From a virus, in the IMG/VR virus record IMGVR_UViG_3300032236_001371, positions 1 to 47,187 of that record: 47,187 bases of DNA; one strand, given 5' to 3'. The notes under the pieces are model-generated. The model was not told the origin of the DNA and searched no databases. It was given only the letters and a program-made list of their open reading frames with translations. Each line of letters starts with the position of its first letter. Position 1 is the stretch's first letter. A program made the translations under genes and the position numbers. Shown in pieces: positions 8,706 through 16,469 of the stretch.

Positions 8706-9398
8706 ATGATAAAATTATTGCATAGAATTTGGATAGGTAATCCTCCAATGAAAAGAGATTATTCAGAATATATTAAAACGTTTGAATCTGTATTTGATGA
8801 TTTTACCACGATTCATTGGAACGATATCAATACAAGAGAGTTTGTTAAAACATATTATCCCAAATGGGAGTCTTATATTTTTAATGAAGATAACAATCCT
8901 GCATTTAGAGCTAATATTGCCAGATTTTTAATTTTAAAGCATTTTGGAGGGTTATATTCAGACTGGGATATAAAAATTTTAGATCCTGAAATTAAAAAAT
9001 TAATGATTAATTCAGATTTTTCGGTGACGACGGAAATAATTACAGATGAATCGTTTGCCGCCAAAACTGCAAAAATACCAATTCGTCAAAATATTCCCGA
9101 AGATATTCGTAGAATTGCAGATTATTTTATTTATTGTGAGCCAAATCATGTAATATGGGATGATATTTTTAAATGTGTTGAAGAAAGATTAAATCGAACA
9201 AGTGTTATTGTTGAAGATTATGATGTACTTTATACAGTTGGACCTGATGTAATAACTACAATTGTAAATTTATATGAAAATAAATATAAATTAAATGTAT
9301 TAAGTTTAACTGATAGTAAAAAAATAATACATGAGTGTCATGGAAGTTCAACTTGGAAACAAATGTTAAAACAAAATTCGGTTGGATGGTATGAATAA
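8706..9398 (+). CDS. GT32-like glycosyltransferase (DXD sugar-binding family)
   Basis: The 230-residue protein opens with KLLHRIWIGNPPMKRDY and carries ANIARFLILKHFGGLYSDWD. HRIW near the N-terminus, R-x-x-I/L-x-x-x-GG-x-Y-x-D-x-D in the middle and a late H-x-x-x-S/G-S-W (here HGSSTW) are the hallmarks of the Och1/GT32-type 'Gly_transf_sug' family. DWD is the metal- and nucleotide-sugar-binding DxD. The gene is eighth in the operon. Confidence 0.85.
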   Translation: MIKLLHRIWIGNPPMKRDYSEYIKTFESVFDDFTTIHWNDINTREFVKTYYPKWESYIFNEDNNPAFRANIARFLILKHFGGLYSDWDIKILDPEIKKLMINSDFSVTTEIITDESFAAKTAKIPIRQNIPEDIRRIADYFIYCEPNHVIWDDIFKCVEERLNRTSVIVEDYDVLYTVGPDVITTIVNLYENKYKLNVLSLTDSKKIIHECHGSSTWKQMLKQNSVGWYE

Positions 9399-10071
9399 AA
9401 ATATTATTAATAGTAAACTTGAAAAAGTATTTTGTATTACATGTTGTAACAGTTTAGATAGACAACAAAGATGTATTGAACAGTTTAATCATATAAATTT
9501 AGAATATGAATTCGTTCCATCTATTAATAAAGAGTATTTGAATGTCGATAAATTATCAATAACAAAACCCGAATTCAGTTTATTGACATCACATCTTTCA
9601 TGTTTTTACAAAGCTAAATTACATAAATTAACAAATTTTGCAATAATAGAAGATGACATAGAGTTCGATAGTGATAAAATTACAACAGAATTTGAACCTT
9701 TTTATGATCAATTGCCAATTAATTGGGAAATTTTATATCTTGGACATGCTAAATGGCTTGATGGCATTTTTGATACCAAAAAAATTATTATAAATTCACA
9801 TGTATCATTATGCAAATATGGATGTGGGACAAATTTCATGGCGTTTAAAAATACAATATATGATACATGTATAGAAAAATTAAGTAAATTAATCTACCCA
9901 GTTGATTTGTGTTATCAAGAAATTATGACAGATTCAGACATATGTTATACTTGCACAGTTGGTAGTTTTGCAGATGCGCTTTCAGCACCTGACAAACAGT
10001 ACGAGAATCGTATTTTAAATTTTAATAGATCTAATTATATTAATTCTTTAATAGGTCCATTTAGATCATAA
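9391..10071 (+). CDS. GT25-like LPS-type glycosyltransferase
   Basis: With ATG 9391 (overlapping the previous stop by 8 bases) the protein is 226 residues; an in-frame ATG at 9382 is also possible. VFCITCCNSLDRQQRCIEQF at the start, LTSHLSCFYKA, FAIIEDDIEF and YLGHAKW follow the order of GT25 enzymes of the LOS/LPS glycosyltransferase family, with EDD as the metal-binding motif. It is the last rightward glycan gene; directly after its stop the opposite strand carries a truncated fucosyltransferase. Confidence 0.75.
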   Translation: MNKNIINSKLEKVFCITCCNSLDRQQRCIEQFNHINLEYEFVPSINKEYLNVDKLSITKPEFSLLTSHLSCFYKAKLHKLTNFAIIEDDIEFDSDKITTEFEPFYDQLPINWEILYLGHAKWLDGIFDTKKIIINSHVSLCKYGCGTNFMAFKNTIYDTCIEKLSKLIYPVDLCYQEIMTDSDICYTCTVGSFADALSAPDKQYENRILNFNRSNYINSLIGPFRS

Positions 10072-10218
10072 TTTATAGACGGAGTAAATAACAATATCAG
10101 GTTCTACATCGTCAATTATATAATTAATGTTATATTTTGTTAATATATCTGTAAAAATATTACTTTTATAATCCCATAATTCATTCCAAAAGTCTTTAAA
10201 ACATATTTTGATCTGCAT
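10066..10218 (-). pseudogene. N-terminal remnant of a GT10 (alpha-1,3-fucosyltransferase-like) gene
   Basis: A leftward frame of 50 codons reads MQIKICFKDFWNELWDYKSN, then a middle that includes FTDILTKYNI, and ends PDIVIYSVYKL before a stop. This closely follows the first ~50 residues of GT10 fucosyltransferases (K-I-x-F-x-D-F-W, N-x-F...L, then P-D-x-x-x-Y-S-V-F/Y). Full enzymes have about 300 residues, and nothing downstream continues the family. It therefore looks like the stub of a gene lost by recombination at the edge of the glycan cluster. It could alternatively be a small expressed domain. It lies tail-to-tail with the GT25-like gene, overlapping its last 6 bases. Confidence 0.6.
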
Positions 10219-10246
10219 ATTAATAAATATCTATATATTTATGTAT

Positions 10247-10726
10247 ATGCCAAAATTACAAGAAAATGAAATGGGTGATAGAATGATGACTGGAATGTCT
10301 TATTCACAAGGTGGTGGATTAGGTATGAGTGGTGTTGATACCATTAGTAGTCCAGATATCAGTCAAAATCCTGACAAATTTAAATATCCTCAAACTGCTG
10401 CTAGTCCAAGTGATATTACAGTGCCGACTCCAGATGATATGGATCATAAGATTCAAAGCCGTCAAGATTATGAAAAAGATGTTGATTCTATCAAATACAA
10501 AGTTACTCCCGATGAAATCATCACTGGCATGAAATATGAATTAAAAAGAATGGTCTTTAAACGTAAAGATACTGCAAAACAAATAGTTGTTCAAAATTTA
10601 AAAAAGAATCCTAAATTTTATAGTAGTTTGGCAAGCATGATTGTTAATGAACAAGGTGTTCGGGTTCAAGCTGTCGATGACATTATGAAAGAAATGCAAA
10701 AAAAGAAACATATTCGTGAACTATGA
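10247..10726 (+). CDS. DUF5661-like virion-associated protein
   Basis: ATG 10247 gives a 159-residue protein; ATG 10241, two codons earlier, and further upstream codons are possible but have no better initiation context. The first ~60 residues are Gly/Met/Ser-rich and low complexity. The C-terminal part, DEIITGMKYELKRM...TAKQIVVQNLKKNPKFYSSL, follows the GM..E.E...T..IA..HL..NP.YY..L pattern that I associate with DUF5661, a short helical domain common in phage structural regions. The same pattern occurs in the next protein. The two genes overlap by ATGA. The function is unknown; position suggests late expression. Confidence 0.55.
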   Translation: MPKLQENEMGDRMMTGMSYSQGGGLGMSGVDTISSPDISQNPDKFKYPQTAASPSDITVPTPDDMDHKIQSRQDYEKDVDSIKYKVTPDEIITGMKYELKRMVFKRKDTAKQIVVQNLKKNPKFYSSLASMIVNEQGVRVQAVDDIMKEMQKKKHIREL

Positions 10727-12093
10727 AAATTGAACCTACCCATCCAGCAAAAATGAACGACCCTTTATTAAAAAATAAAGCTATGTTGAGCAAAAACGGC
10801 AATCGCAAACGCTGGACTATTAATTATGATTATCGCCAACACGGTAGTTTTGATCAATTAAATAAACATCAAATTGATGAATTTACTGGTGAACCAGAAA
10901 CATGGTCTGATACAAAACATAATAATTGGGATATTGGATATAATGAATTTTATGAAGATTTACAACCTGCTAATAAATTAACTGGCGGCGTTGGTGATGC
11001 TACTGCACCACATGATGTTGATCCCGTAGAATTATCATTAGGACAAACTATAGAAATGGAGCATACTACAGATCCTGATATTGCTACTGAAATCGCATTA
11101 GATCATTTAAAAGAAAATCCGAAATATTATACTCAATTAAAAAATGCAGGTCTTGCAAAAGAATTAGAATTGGTTAGTACATCTTCTGGATTTGGTGATC
11201 CAAATCATCCTATTAATGATAAAAAACGACTTGGTTCTGATATTACATGCACTCCCGGAAATAATATTGTTGGTAAAATAGGAAATACTCCTGATGGTCA
11301 CGTTGAAGGGTATAATGATTCACCTTCTATTATTGATAAACCTGTTGATATAGATATTGAAGAACCAGTTGATGAAGATCGATGCTATTACAAAGCAGTA
11401 CAGGTATATGGTCCAAAAACATCTGCATACCGTTCTGGTGCTATGGTTAAATGCAGACAGGGAAAAATTTGGAAGAAGACTCAGGAAGAAATTGAACAAA
11501 TAAAAAAGGAATTAGAAGAAGATTTTTCAGAAGAAAAGAAACAACAAGGGTTGCACGGATGGTTTGCTCGTCGTGGCGGCAAGGGAGGTCAAGGTTGGGT
11601 AGATTGCAATACATGTCGCACCAATCCAAAAACAGGAAGAAAAACTTGTAACTCATGTGGTCGCCAAGCTGGTGAAAAACGTAGTAAATATCCAGCATGC
11701 CGTCCTACACCCAGTCAATGCAATCGAACTGGAACAAGTCGCAAAAAAGGACCAACTAGAGTTTCTTGGAAACCAAAAAATGAATCTATGAAAATTAATG
11801 AATCGTCTCAAACAAGTGGTATTATTACAGGTCAAAATCCTCAAGGAAAAACAAGTACCAGAAGTAGCGGTACTTCACAATCTACAGCTCCTCAAATAAC
11901 AACTGGATATGGTACATCCAAAGCACCTATTCATGGAACCGGAGAAGAAAGTGAACGTAAGGGAGCATATGATTTTTTTCAATATAAAAAAGATAATGCT
12001 AAATTTGGAAATGGTAATATCATTAAAAAATCTGGACGTGTAGATTTGTATGAATTAGCAAAACAAGCTTTAAAAGATATTCAAAATGATTAA
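10723..12093 (+). CDS. Multidomain virion-associated protein with DUF5661-like and Cys-rich domains
   Basis: The 456-residue protein has a DUF5661-like segment near residues 105-145 (LGQTIEMEHTTD...HLKENPKYYTQL). A central domain contains CYYKAVQVYGPKTSAYRSG, and a Cys-rich block near 285-340 has GWVDCNTCR, CNSCGR, YPACRPTPSQCN; the block resembles small domains of unknown function seen in marine and freshwater T4-like phage proteins. The last ~100 residues are Ser/Thr/Gly-rich and disordered before a short C-terminal helix. The Cys pairs could bind zinc. It is the middle gene of a three-gene rightward block facing the fibre genes. No enzymatic motif is visible. Confidence 0.6.
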   Translation: MKIEPTHPAKMNDPLLKNKAMLSKNGNRKRWTINYDYRQHGSFDQLNKHQIDEFTGEPETWSDTKHNNWDIGYNEFYEDLQPANKLTGGVGDATAPHDVDPVELSLGQTIEMEHTTDPDIATEIALDHLKENPKYYTQLKNAGLAKELELVSTSSGFGDPNHPINDKKRLGSDITCTPGNNIVGKIGNTPDGHVEGYNDSPSIIDKPVDIDIEEPVDEDRCYYKAVQVYGPKTSAYRSGAMVKCRQGKIWKKTQEEIEQIKKELEEDFSEEKKQQGLHGWFARRGGKGGQGWVDCNTCRTNPKTGRKTCNSCGRQAGEKRSKYPACRPTPSQCNRTGTSRKKGPTRVSWKPKNESMKINESSQTSGIITGQNPQGKTSTRSSGTSQSTAPQITTGYGTSKAPIHGTGEESERKGAYDFFQYKKDNAKFGNGNIIKKSGRVDLYELAKQALKDIQND

Positions 12094-12102
12094 TTTTAGA
12101 AT

Positions 12103-12447
12103 ATGAGTGAGTATGATTCATGGACTAGTGTAAGTCCGCAGCATTTGTTGTTAAAGCAAATGCAACAACAAAGTTTTCATATTGCTGCTCCAAACGAATT
12201 TGATCCTTATCAAACATTGTTGAAACGTAAAAAACAACAAGATAGTGGTCAAATGCCCCCAATTAAAAATATCAATCCAGATGATTTATATGAATTGCAA
12301 GAATTTTGTAAAATACATGGCATCATGGGATTTAATATGGGTACAATGAATCCTAAAGCGGCATTAGCAATGCTCAAAAAAAAGATGGGAATAAAGGTTG
12401 AAACTCCAATATCCCCATCTATTCAAAACAAATTGTTATTAGGTTAA
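12103..12447 (+). CDS. Hypothetical protein next to structural genes
   Basis: The 114-residue protein is Gln/Lys/Met-rich, with a helical N-terminus (LLLKQMQQQSF) and a C-terminal helix-turn region DLYELQEFCKIHGIMGFNMG followed by LAMLKKKMG. No family is recognised. The gene ends in a 4-base overlap of stop codons with the convergent fibre-like gene. Its position after two DUF5661-like proteins suggests the same late transcript. Confidence 0.55.
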   Translation: MSEYDSWTSVSPQHLLLKQMQQQSFHIAAPNEFDPYQTLLKRKKQQDSGQMPPIKNINPDDLYELQEFCKIHGIMGFNMGTMNPKAALAMLKKKMGIKVETPISPSIQNKLLLG

Positions 12448-13313
12448 GTCCAACGTGCCTTTGGAATTCTAGTCCATACATTATTAGTATAGATATATAC
12501 ATAATTATTGTCAAATCTCATTTCTCCCGGCAATCCACTATCAGTACTATTTGTAGGAGCACTGCCACTGTTTGTTAATGAGAAATAAACTATACTTGCA
12601 GTATTTGCAGTTATTACATTTAATGAACTGGTTTGTACCACTGTCAAATTACTTGCAGTTACTACACTACCACTGAAGTAACTACTACTGATTGAATTTG
12701 TAGATCCGCTTAATAATGCATCACTAACAAATTGACCTATATATTGATATGCAGTAGCATATATTCTATTTGACGGAACGACTGACCCGGAAAATTCCAA
12801 TACACCAGTTTTATAATCAAATGCATAATTACTAGATGTCCAATTGGTAAATGTAACTCCATCAGGAGATGTAAATAATGCAATGTTATATCCCGGTGGA
12901 TTACCATTATTTCCAAAATCTGCTGTTTGATTGGCAATAGTTGTTACACCGTATTTTGGACTAATAAAGTTAGTTTGTTGACTAGCAACAATTAATTGAC
13001 TTCCGGTTCCGGCGGCACTGCCACTTGGACTCATAAAAAACCATACACTATTTGCAAGTTGAGTGTCATTTGCAACAGTCATGGGAAATTTATACCAATA
13101 TTTAATTACACCACTAGTTTGAGTTGTTCCCGGTGTTGCGCTTGAACTATATGGTAAACTTGAACTTGGAATTAAATTAGTTTGAGACCAAATTTCGTTA
13201 GCTCCCATCTGAATTGTAGATGTAAAAGCTTCTTGGGAATCAGACAAATCCGTCGTTGTGTAACGGCGTCCTACCAATAATCTCGCTGCTTTTGTTAGAA
13301 GATCAAATGCCAT
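12444..13313 (-). CDS. Tail-fibre or baseplate-like structural protein
   Basis: The 289-residue protein begins with a helical MAFDLLTKAARLLVGRRYTT, then becomes Ser/Thr/Asn/Tyr-rich beta-type sequence (FTSPDGVTFTNWTSSNYAFD, SGSTNSISSSYFSGSVVTAS) and ends with LPGEMRFDNNYVYIYTNNVW, the kind of C-terminal segment found in phage fibre and decorating proteins. It has no enzymatic motif. It follows the larger fibre-like gene by 3 bases and shares its transcription unit. A receptor-binding or neck/baseplate role is inferred from composition only. Confidence 0.6.
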   Translation of the reverse strand: MAFDLLTKAARLLVGRRYTTTDLSDSQEAFTSTIQMGANEIWSQTNLIPSSSLPYSSSATPGTTQTSGVIKYWYKFPMTVANDTQLANSVWFFMSPSGSAAGTGSQLIVASQQTNFISPKYGVTTIANQTADFGNNGNPPGYNIALFTSPDGVTFTNWTSSNYAFDYKTGVLEFSGSVVPSNRIYATAYQYIGQFVSDALLSGSTNSISSSYFSGSVVTASNLTVVQTSSLNVITANTASIVYFSLTNSGSAPTNSTDSGLPGEMRFDNNYVYIYTNNVWTRIPKARWT

Positions 13314-13316
13314 ATA

Positions 13317-15992
13317 TTATGAAAGTTTTTCTATTTTAATACTTGTAATTGGAGTTGGATTTCCATTATAACGAATTATTAAATATATTTCGTCTTGTGC
13401 TGGATTTGTATTATCTAAGATAGCTCCGTCAGCGGCTCTCGTTGGAAATATTAATGGACTTCCATTACTTGCTCCTGTTCCATTATTACCATATAAATCT
13501 ATTAATGAACCAAATGGATTTACTCCACTTGTGCTAAAATCAGAAGATGCTACACTTGATGATATTACGTTATTTACTATATTATTGACATCATACAAAC
13601 GACATCTGCTATAAACATTACTATCGGCACTTTCAAATATAATTGCCATTGCAATACTATTTGCCGCTGTTGAATCCCAATTTACTAGTGAAGTATTCCC
13701 AGTTAATGTGATTTGCAATTTATTTACAACTAGATTTGATTTGAAATGTCGTACATAATATTTATAAGTGGTTCCGTATCCACTGGGATACCAATATCCA
13801 TATGTTCCACCCGGATTTGCCAAGAAGCCGGGTTTTACTTGTAATTCATGAGTTCCTAAAGATGACGCACTATTGAATGCAGAACCACTCATATTTAACA
13901 TATTATCTGCTAAAATAATGCGGTTGGCTTCATCTAATAATTGTTCTGTAATTGCACCCGGATTTAATGATTGGGAACCGAAAGTTAATGAAGAAGTTAC
14001 ATAACCTTCTGGTCTTCCAAAATATAACAAACTACCACTTGCAGATGGTATTCCAAATGAACCTGCGGTATGAACATTATATGTTTGAGAACCTACAACA
14101 GTTCCACTTCCTGCTCTATTATTGGTTGTTGTATTTATTGTGAATGTTGATAATGAAGAACCCGAACTAGCTGCGTTTGTACCGCTTCCAGTGGCAGTTA
14201 AAGTCAAATCAAATACAATTACATCACTTTCAAACGGATATGCACCTACTGCTCTGGTTGTAACATAATCAGAAGATTTTACCACACCAGCAGTTTGAAT
14301 AGTTGGATTGGTTGTTAATGATGAACTATTTGTGGTAGATAATCCAAGTGTTGCATTTGTATAGGTTACACTTGACACCGTTCCATTAAGATACAATGGA
14401 TTAAATGCGCCACTTGAAGTTACTACATAACGATAACTTGAACCACTAGATAAATATGGTGCCCCACTTAAACTTCTAGTAACTGCACTAACATAACTAC
14501 CTGAACTATTCGGAGAAGTAATAGTTTGAGTAAATGAAGCATCTGCTAATGGAGTGTAATAATATGTTACAGTTGACGGTGTATATGTTGTATATGTTGA
14601 ACTACCAGAACTAATACCCACACTTGCACTAAAAATATAAATACCACTACTACTTAAATTTGATAATGCTACACTATTTGTTAAATTAGAACCTGTAAAA
14701 CTACTAAAATATCCATCTTGATAAACTGGAGGAATAACCGCACTATTTGCAGACGGCACCGTATTTAATGCAATTGGTGTTGCAATAGAAGGTGTTAAAT
14801 TAGTTACAGATTGACTGACAATAGTAGATGCTAATGTATTTGTATAATTTATTGTGCCAGCACTACTTGATGCAAATGTTAATCTAAATGATCCACTCAG
14901 ATTTACTTGTGTTAAATTACCATTATTTAATAATCCTAATCCAAATGCACTTGAACCTAAACTTGAACTTACAGTTGTACTTCCACCAGCAGTACTAGCA
15001 TAGCTTATATATGCAGCACCAGTATTAAAAGTAAATCCACTGAAAATAGTTGATCCGATAGTTGCCCATCCGAGTGGTTGTAAATATAAAATATTATTAT
15101 TTGTACTACCGGATGGTACGCGTCCATTAATTGTTACTGTAGAACCAAAATTTGTATTTGTGCCGGTAACGCCACTAAAAGTTTTTGTATTTGGAGTTGG
15201 TATAGGATAACTGGCACTAAATGCTCCTGCAAAAAATCTTAATATATCACTTACATTTGTATCGCTATTCCAAGTTGAAAAATAAGAACCGGTTAACGGC
15301 GTTGTTCCCCATGGATAACTACTGTTTGGAATACCTACATTAATATTTGATGAAGATAATCTTCCATTTAATTGAAAACTACTTGAACCATTTTGAGAAG
15401 TAATACTACTTTGTGTAACTAATGTTAACACTTGGGTACCAGATACACTTGCACTAATAATATTATCATTTGCAGTTACGCTTGTTTGTGAATTTGGACT
15501 GACTATTGCAGTACTATTTAAATTCGTAACATATGATGCAGTTAATGCATAACTAGAACTAAGAGCATTACTTGCACTAAGAGCATAACTAGCACTTGTT
15601 ACGGTACCAACAATTTTACTTGCTGTTATATATGATGCAGTCAAACTATTATTTGCCCAACTACTAGTTACTTGAATTGTGCTGCCGCTAATAAATGATG
15701 GAGGTGCATAACTTGCACTTAATACATAACTTGCACTAATAGCAACACTGGAACTTTGTGCCCAACTACTTGTTATATCATATGTTGATCCTGTTACAAG
15801 ATTAATTCCTCCAATCACATATGACGCCGTTGTTGCATAGCTTGCACTATTTACTGTTCTACTTCCGGTGACTACACCATTTGAATCTGTAGATAATATT
15901 AGATTTGAACCAGATACGAATGCTTCTATGTAAGAAGTGTTATCTGATTTTCTTTGATCAAATCTTATAGAAAATGGTCCAATTGTTGACAT
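13317..15992 (-). CDS. Large repeat-containing tail-fibre-like protein
   Basis: At 891 residues this is the longest uninterrupted structural gene here. After an opening of about 45 residues come many copies of an S-A-S-Y-A/V motif (see the repeat entry), then ~700 residues of Ser/Thr/Gly/Asn-rich beta sequence (for example VYSRCRLYDVNNI near the C-terminus) with few charged residues. Such composition is usual for trimeric fibres or large surface-exposed virion proteins. A possible late promoter lies 37 bases upstream of its ATG. No chaperone or endosialidase domain is recognised, so the exact virion location is open. Confidence 0.65.
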   Translation of the reverse strand: MSTIGPFSIRFDQRKSDNTSYIEAFVSGSNLILSTDSNGVVTGSRTVNSASYATTASYVIGGINLVTGSTYDITSSWAQSSSVAISASYVLSASYAPPSFISGSTIQVTSSWANNSLTASYITASKIVGTVTSASYALSASNALSSSYALTASYVTNLNSTAIVSPNSQTSVTANDNIISASVSGTQVLTLVTQSSITSQNGSSSFQLNGRLSSSNINVGIPNSSYPWGTTPLTGSYFSTWNSDTNVSDILRFFAGAFSASYPIPTPNTKTFSGVTGTNTNFGSTVTINGRVPSGSTNNNILYLQPLGWATIGSTIFSGFTFNTGAAYISYASTAGGSTTVSSSLGSSAFGLGLLNNGNLTQVNLSGSFRLTFASSSAGTINYTNTLASTIVSQSVTNLTPSIATPIALNTVPSANSAVIPPVYQDGYFSSFTGSNLTNSVALSNLSSSGIYIFSASVGISSGSSTYTTYTPSTVTYYYTPLADASFTQTITSPNSSGSYVSAVTRSLSGAPYLSSGSSYRYVVTSSGAFNPLYLNGTVSSVTYTNATLGLSTTNSSSLTTNPTIQTAGVVKSSDYVTTRAVGAYPFESDVIVFDLTLTATGSGTNAASSGSSLSTFTINTTTNNRAGSGTVVGSQTYNVHTAGSFGIPSASGSLLYFGRPEGYVTSSLTFGSQSLNPGAITEQLLDEANRIILADNMLNMSGSAFNSASSLGTHELQVKPGFLANPGGTYGYWYPSGYGTTYKYYVRHFKSNLVVNKLQITLTGNTSLVNWDSTAANSIAMAIIFESADSNVYSRCRLYDVNNIVNNVISSSVASSDFSTSGVNPFGSLIDLYGNNGTGASNGSPLIFPTRAADGAILDNTNPAQDEIYLIIRYNGNPTPITSIKIEKLS
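15528..15848 (-). repeat. Tandem SASYA-type repeats inside the fibre-like protein
   Basis: Residues 49-155 of the fibre-like protein repeat a short unit: SASYATTASYV, SSWAQSSSVAISASYVLSAS, SSWANNSLTASYITAS and SASYALSASNALSSSYALTA. The unit is about 5-8 residues (S-A/S-x-Y/W-A-x) and is visible in the DNA as recurring 'cttgcact' and 'atagctag'-like strings. Such units probably form a regular beta or triple-beta shaft and are prone to copy-number change by slippage. Confidence 0.75.
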
Positions 15993-16029
15993 ATGTAATA
16001 AATATAATAATTCTTGTGTAATCTCTTAA

Positions 16030-16037
16030 TATTTATA
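16030..16037 (-). promoter_or_regulatory. Possible T4-type late promoter
   Basis: On the minus strand the sequence reads TATAAATA, the T4 late promoter consensus, 37 bases upstream of the ATG of the fibre-like gene. It is a good position for a late structural operon, but in DNA this A/T-rich the octamer can occur by chance and only this one clear copy was found in an intergenic region. Confidence 0.35.
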
Positions 16038-16092
16038 AAGTATATTCGTTTCATTTTAACCTTTAAAATTATCACATATTTAATATAATAAA

Positions 16093-16148
16093 TTGCAAAT
16101 TATTTATTATATGTTAAAATATTCAATATGTGTGAAAATTCACCATAT
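16093..16148 (+). promoter_or_regulatory. Sigma70-like promoter and hairpin upstream of the helicase operon
   Basis: TTGCAA (16093-16098), a 16-base spacer and TAAAAT (16115-16120) resemble a sigma70 promoter. Immediately downstream, 16126-16148 can fold as ATATG-T-GTGAA / TTCAC-CATAT with a two-base loop and one bulge, lying in the 5' leader just before ATG 16163. The hairpin could be an operator or a translational control element. Confidence 0.4.
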
Positions 16149-16162
16149 GTATTCATTTAGTT

Positions 16163-16462
16163 ATGAAATTATATATCAAAGACACTACAATAAGTAAAGA
16201 ACCTAAGTTTTTTAATACTATAAACGAAGTTGTTAACCATTTAGAAGGTGCGGTTCAACGTAAATTTAGACAAACTCGTAAACAATATATGCAAAATTTA
16301 GTTGATTTGGGTCATGGATATGATGATCCCGAAGGCAAAAATTTCACAGAAGCATTGAGTCGAGTATTTGAAATCGGATTGCAGAAGCCACATGGTTTAG
16401 TTCGTTGCAATATTCATGAAGCATCACTTCATTCTAAATATAGAACGGAAAGTGGTGACTAA
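16163..16462 (+). CDS. Hypothetical protein upstream of the helicase
   Basis: The 99-residue protein is basic and mainly helical (AVQRKFRQTRKQYMQNLVDL), with no recognised domain, membrane segment or Cys pair. It ends 7 bases before the helicase ATG and is probably co-transcribed with it from the candidate promoter at 16093. A small DNA- or helicase-associated protein is possible but this is only inferred from position. Confidence 0.6.
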   Translation: MKLYIKDTTISKEPKFFNTINEVVNHLEGAVQRKFRQTRKQYMQNLVDLGHGYDDPEGKNFTEALSRVFEIGLQKPHGLVRCNIHEASLHSKYRTESGD

Positions 16463-16469
16463 AATATTT

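Noticed and set aside
15528-15848. Short DNA repeats as a possible CRISPR array
   Set aside because: The repeats are irregular, in frame and encode a Ser/Ala/Tyr-rich shaft; there are no unique spacers of constant length or cas genes.
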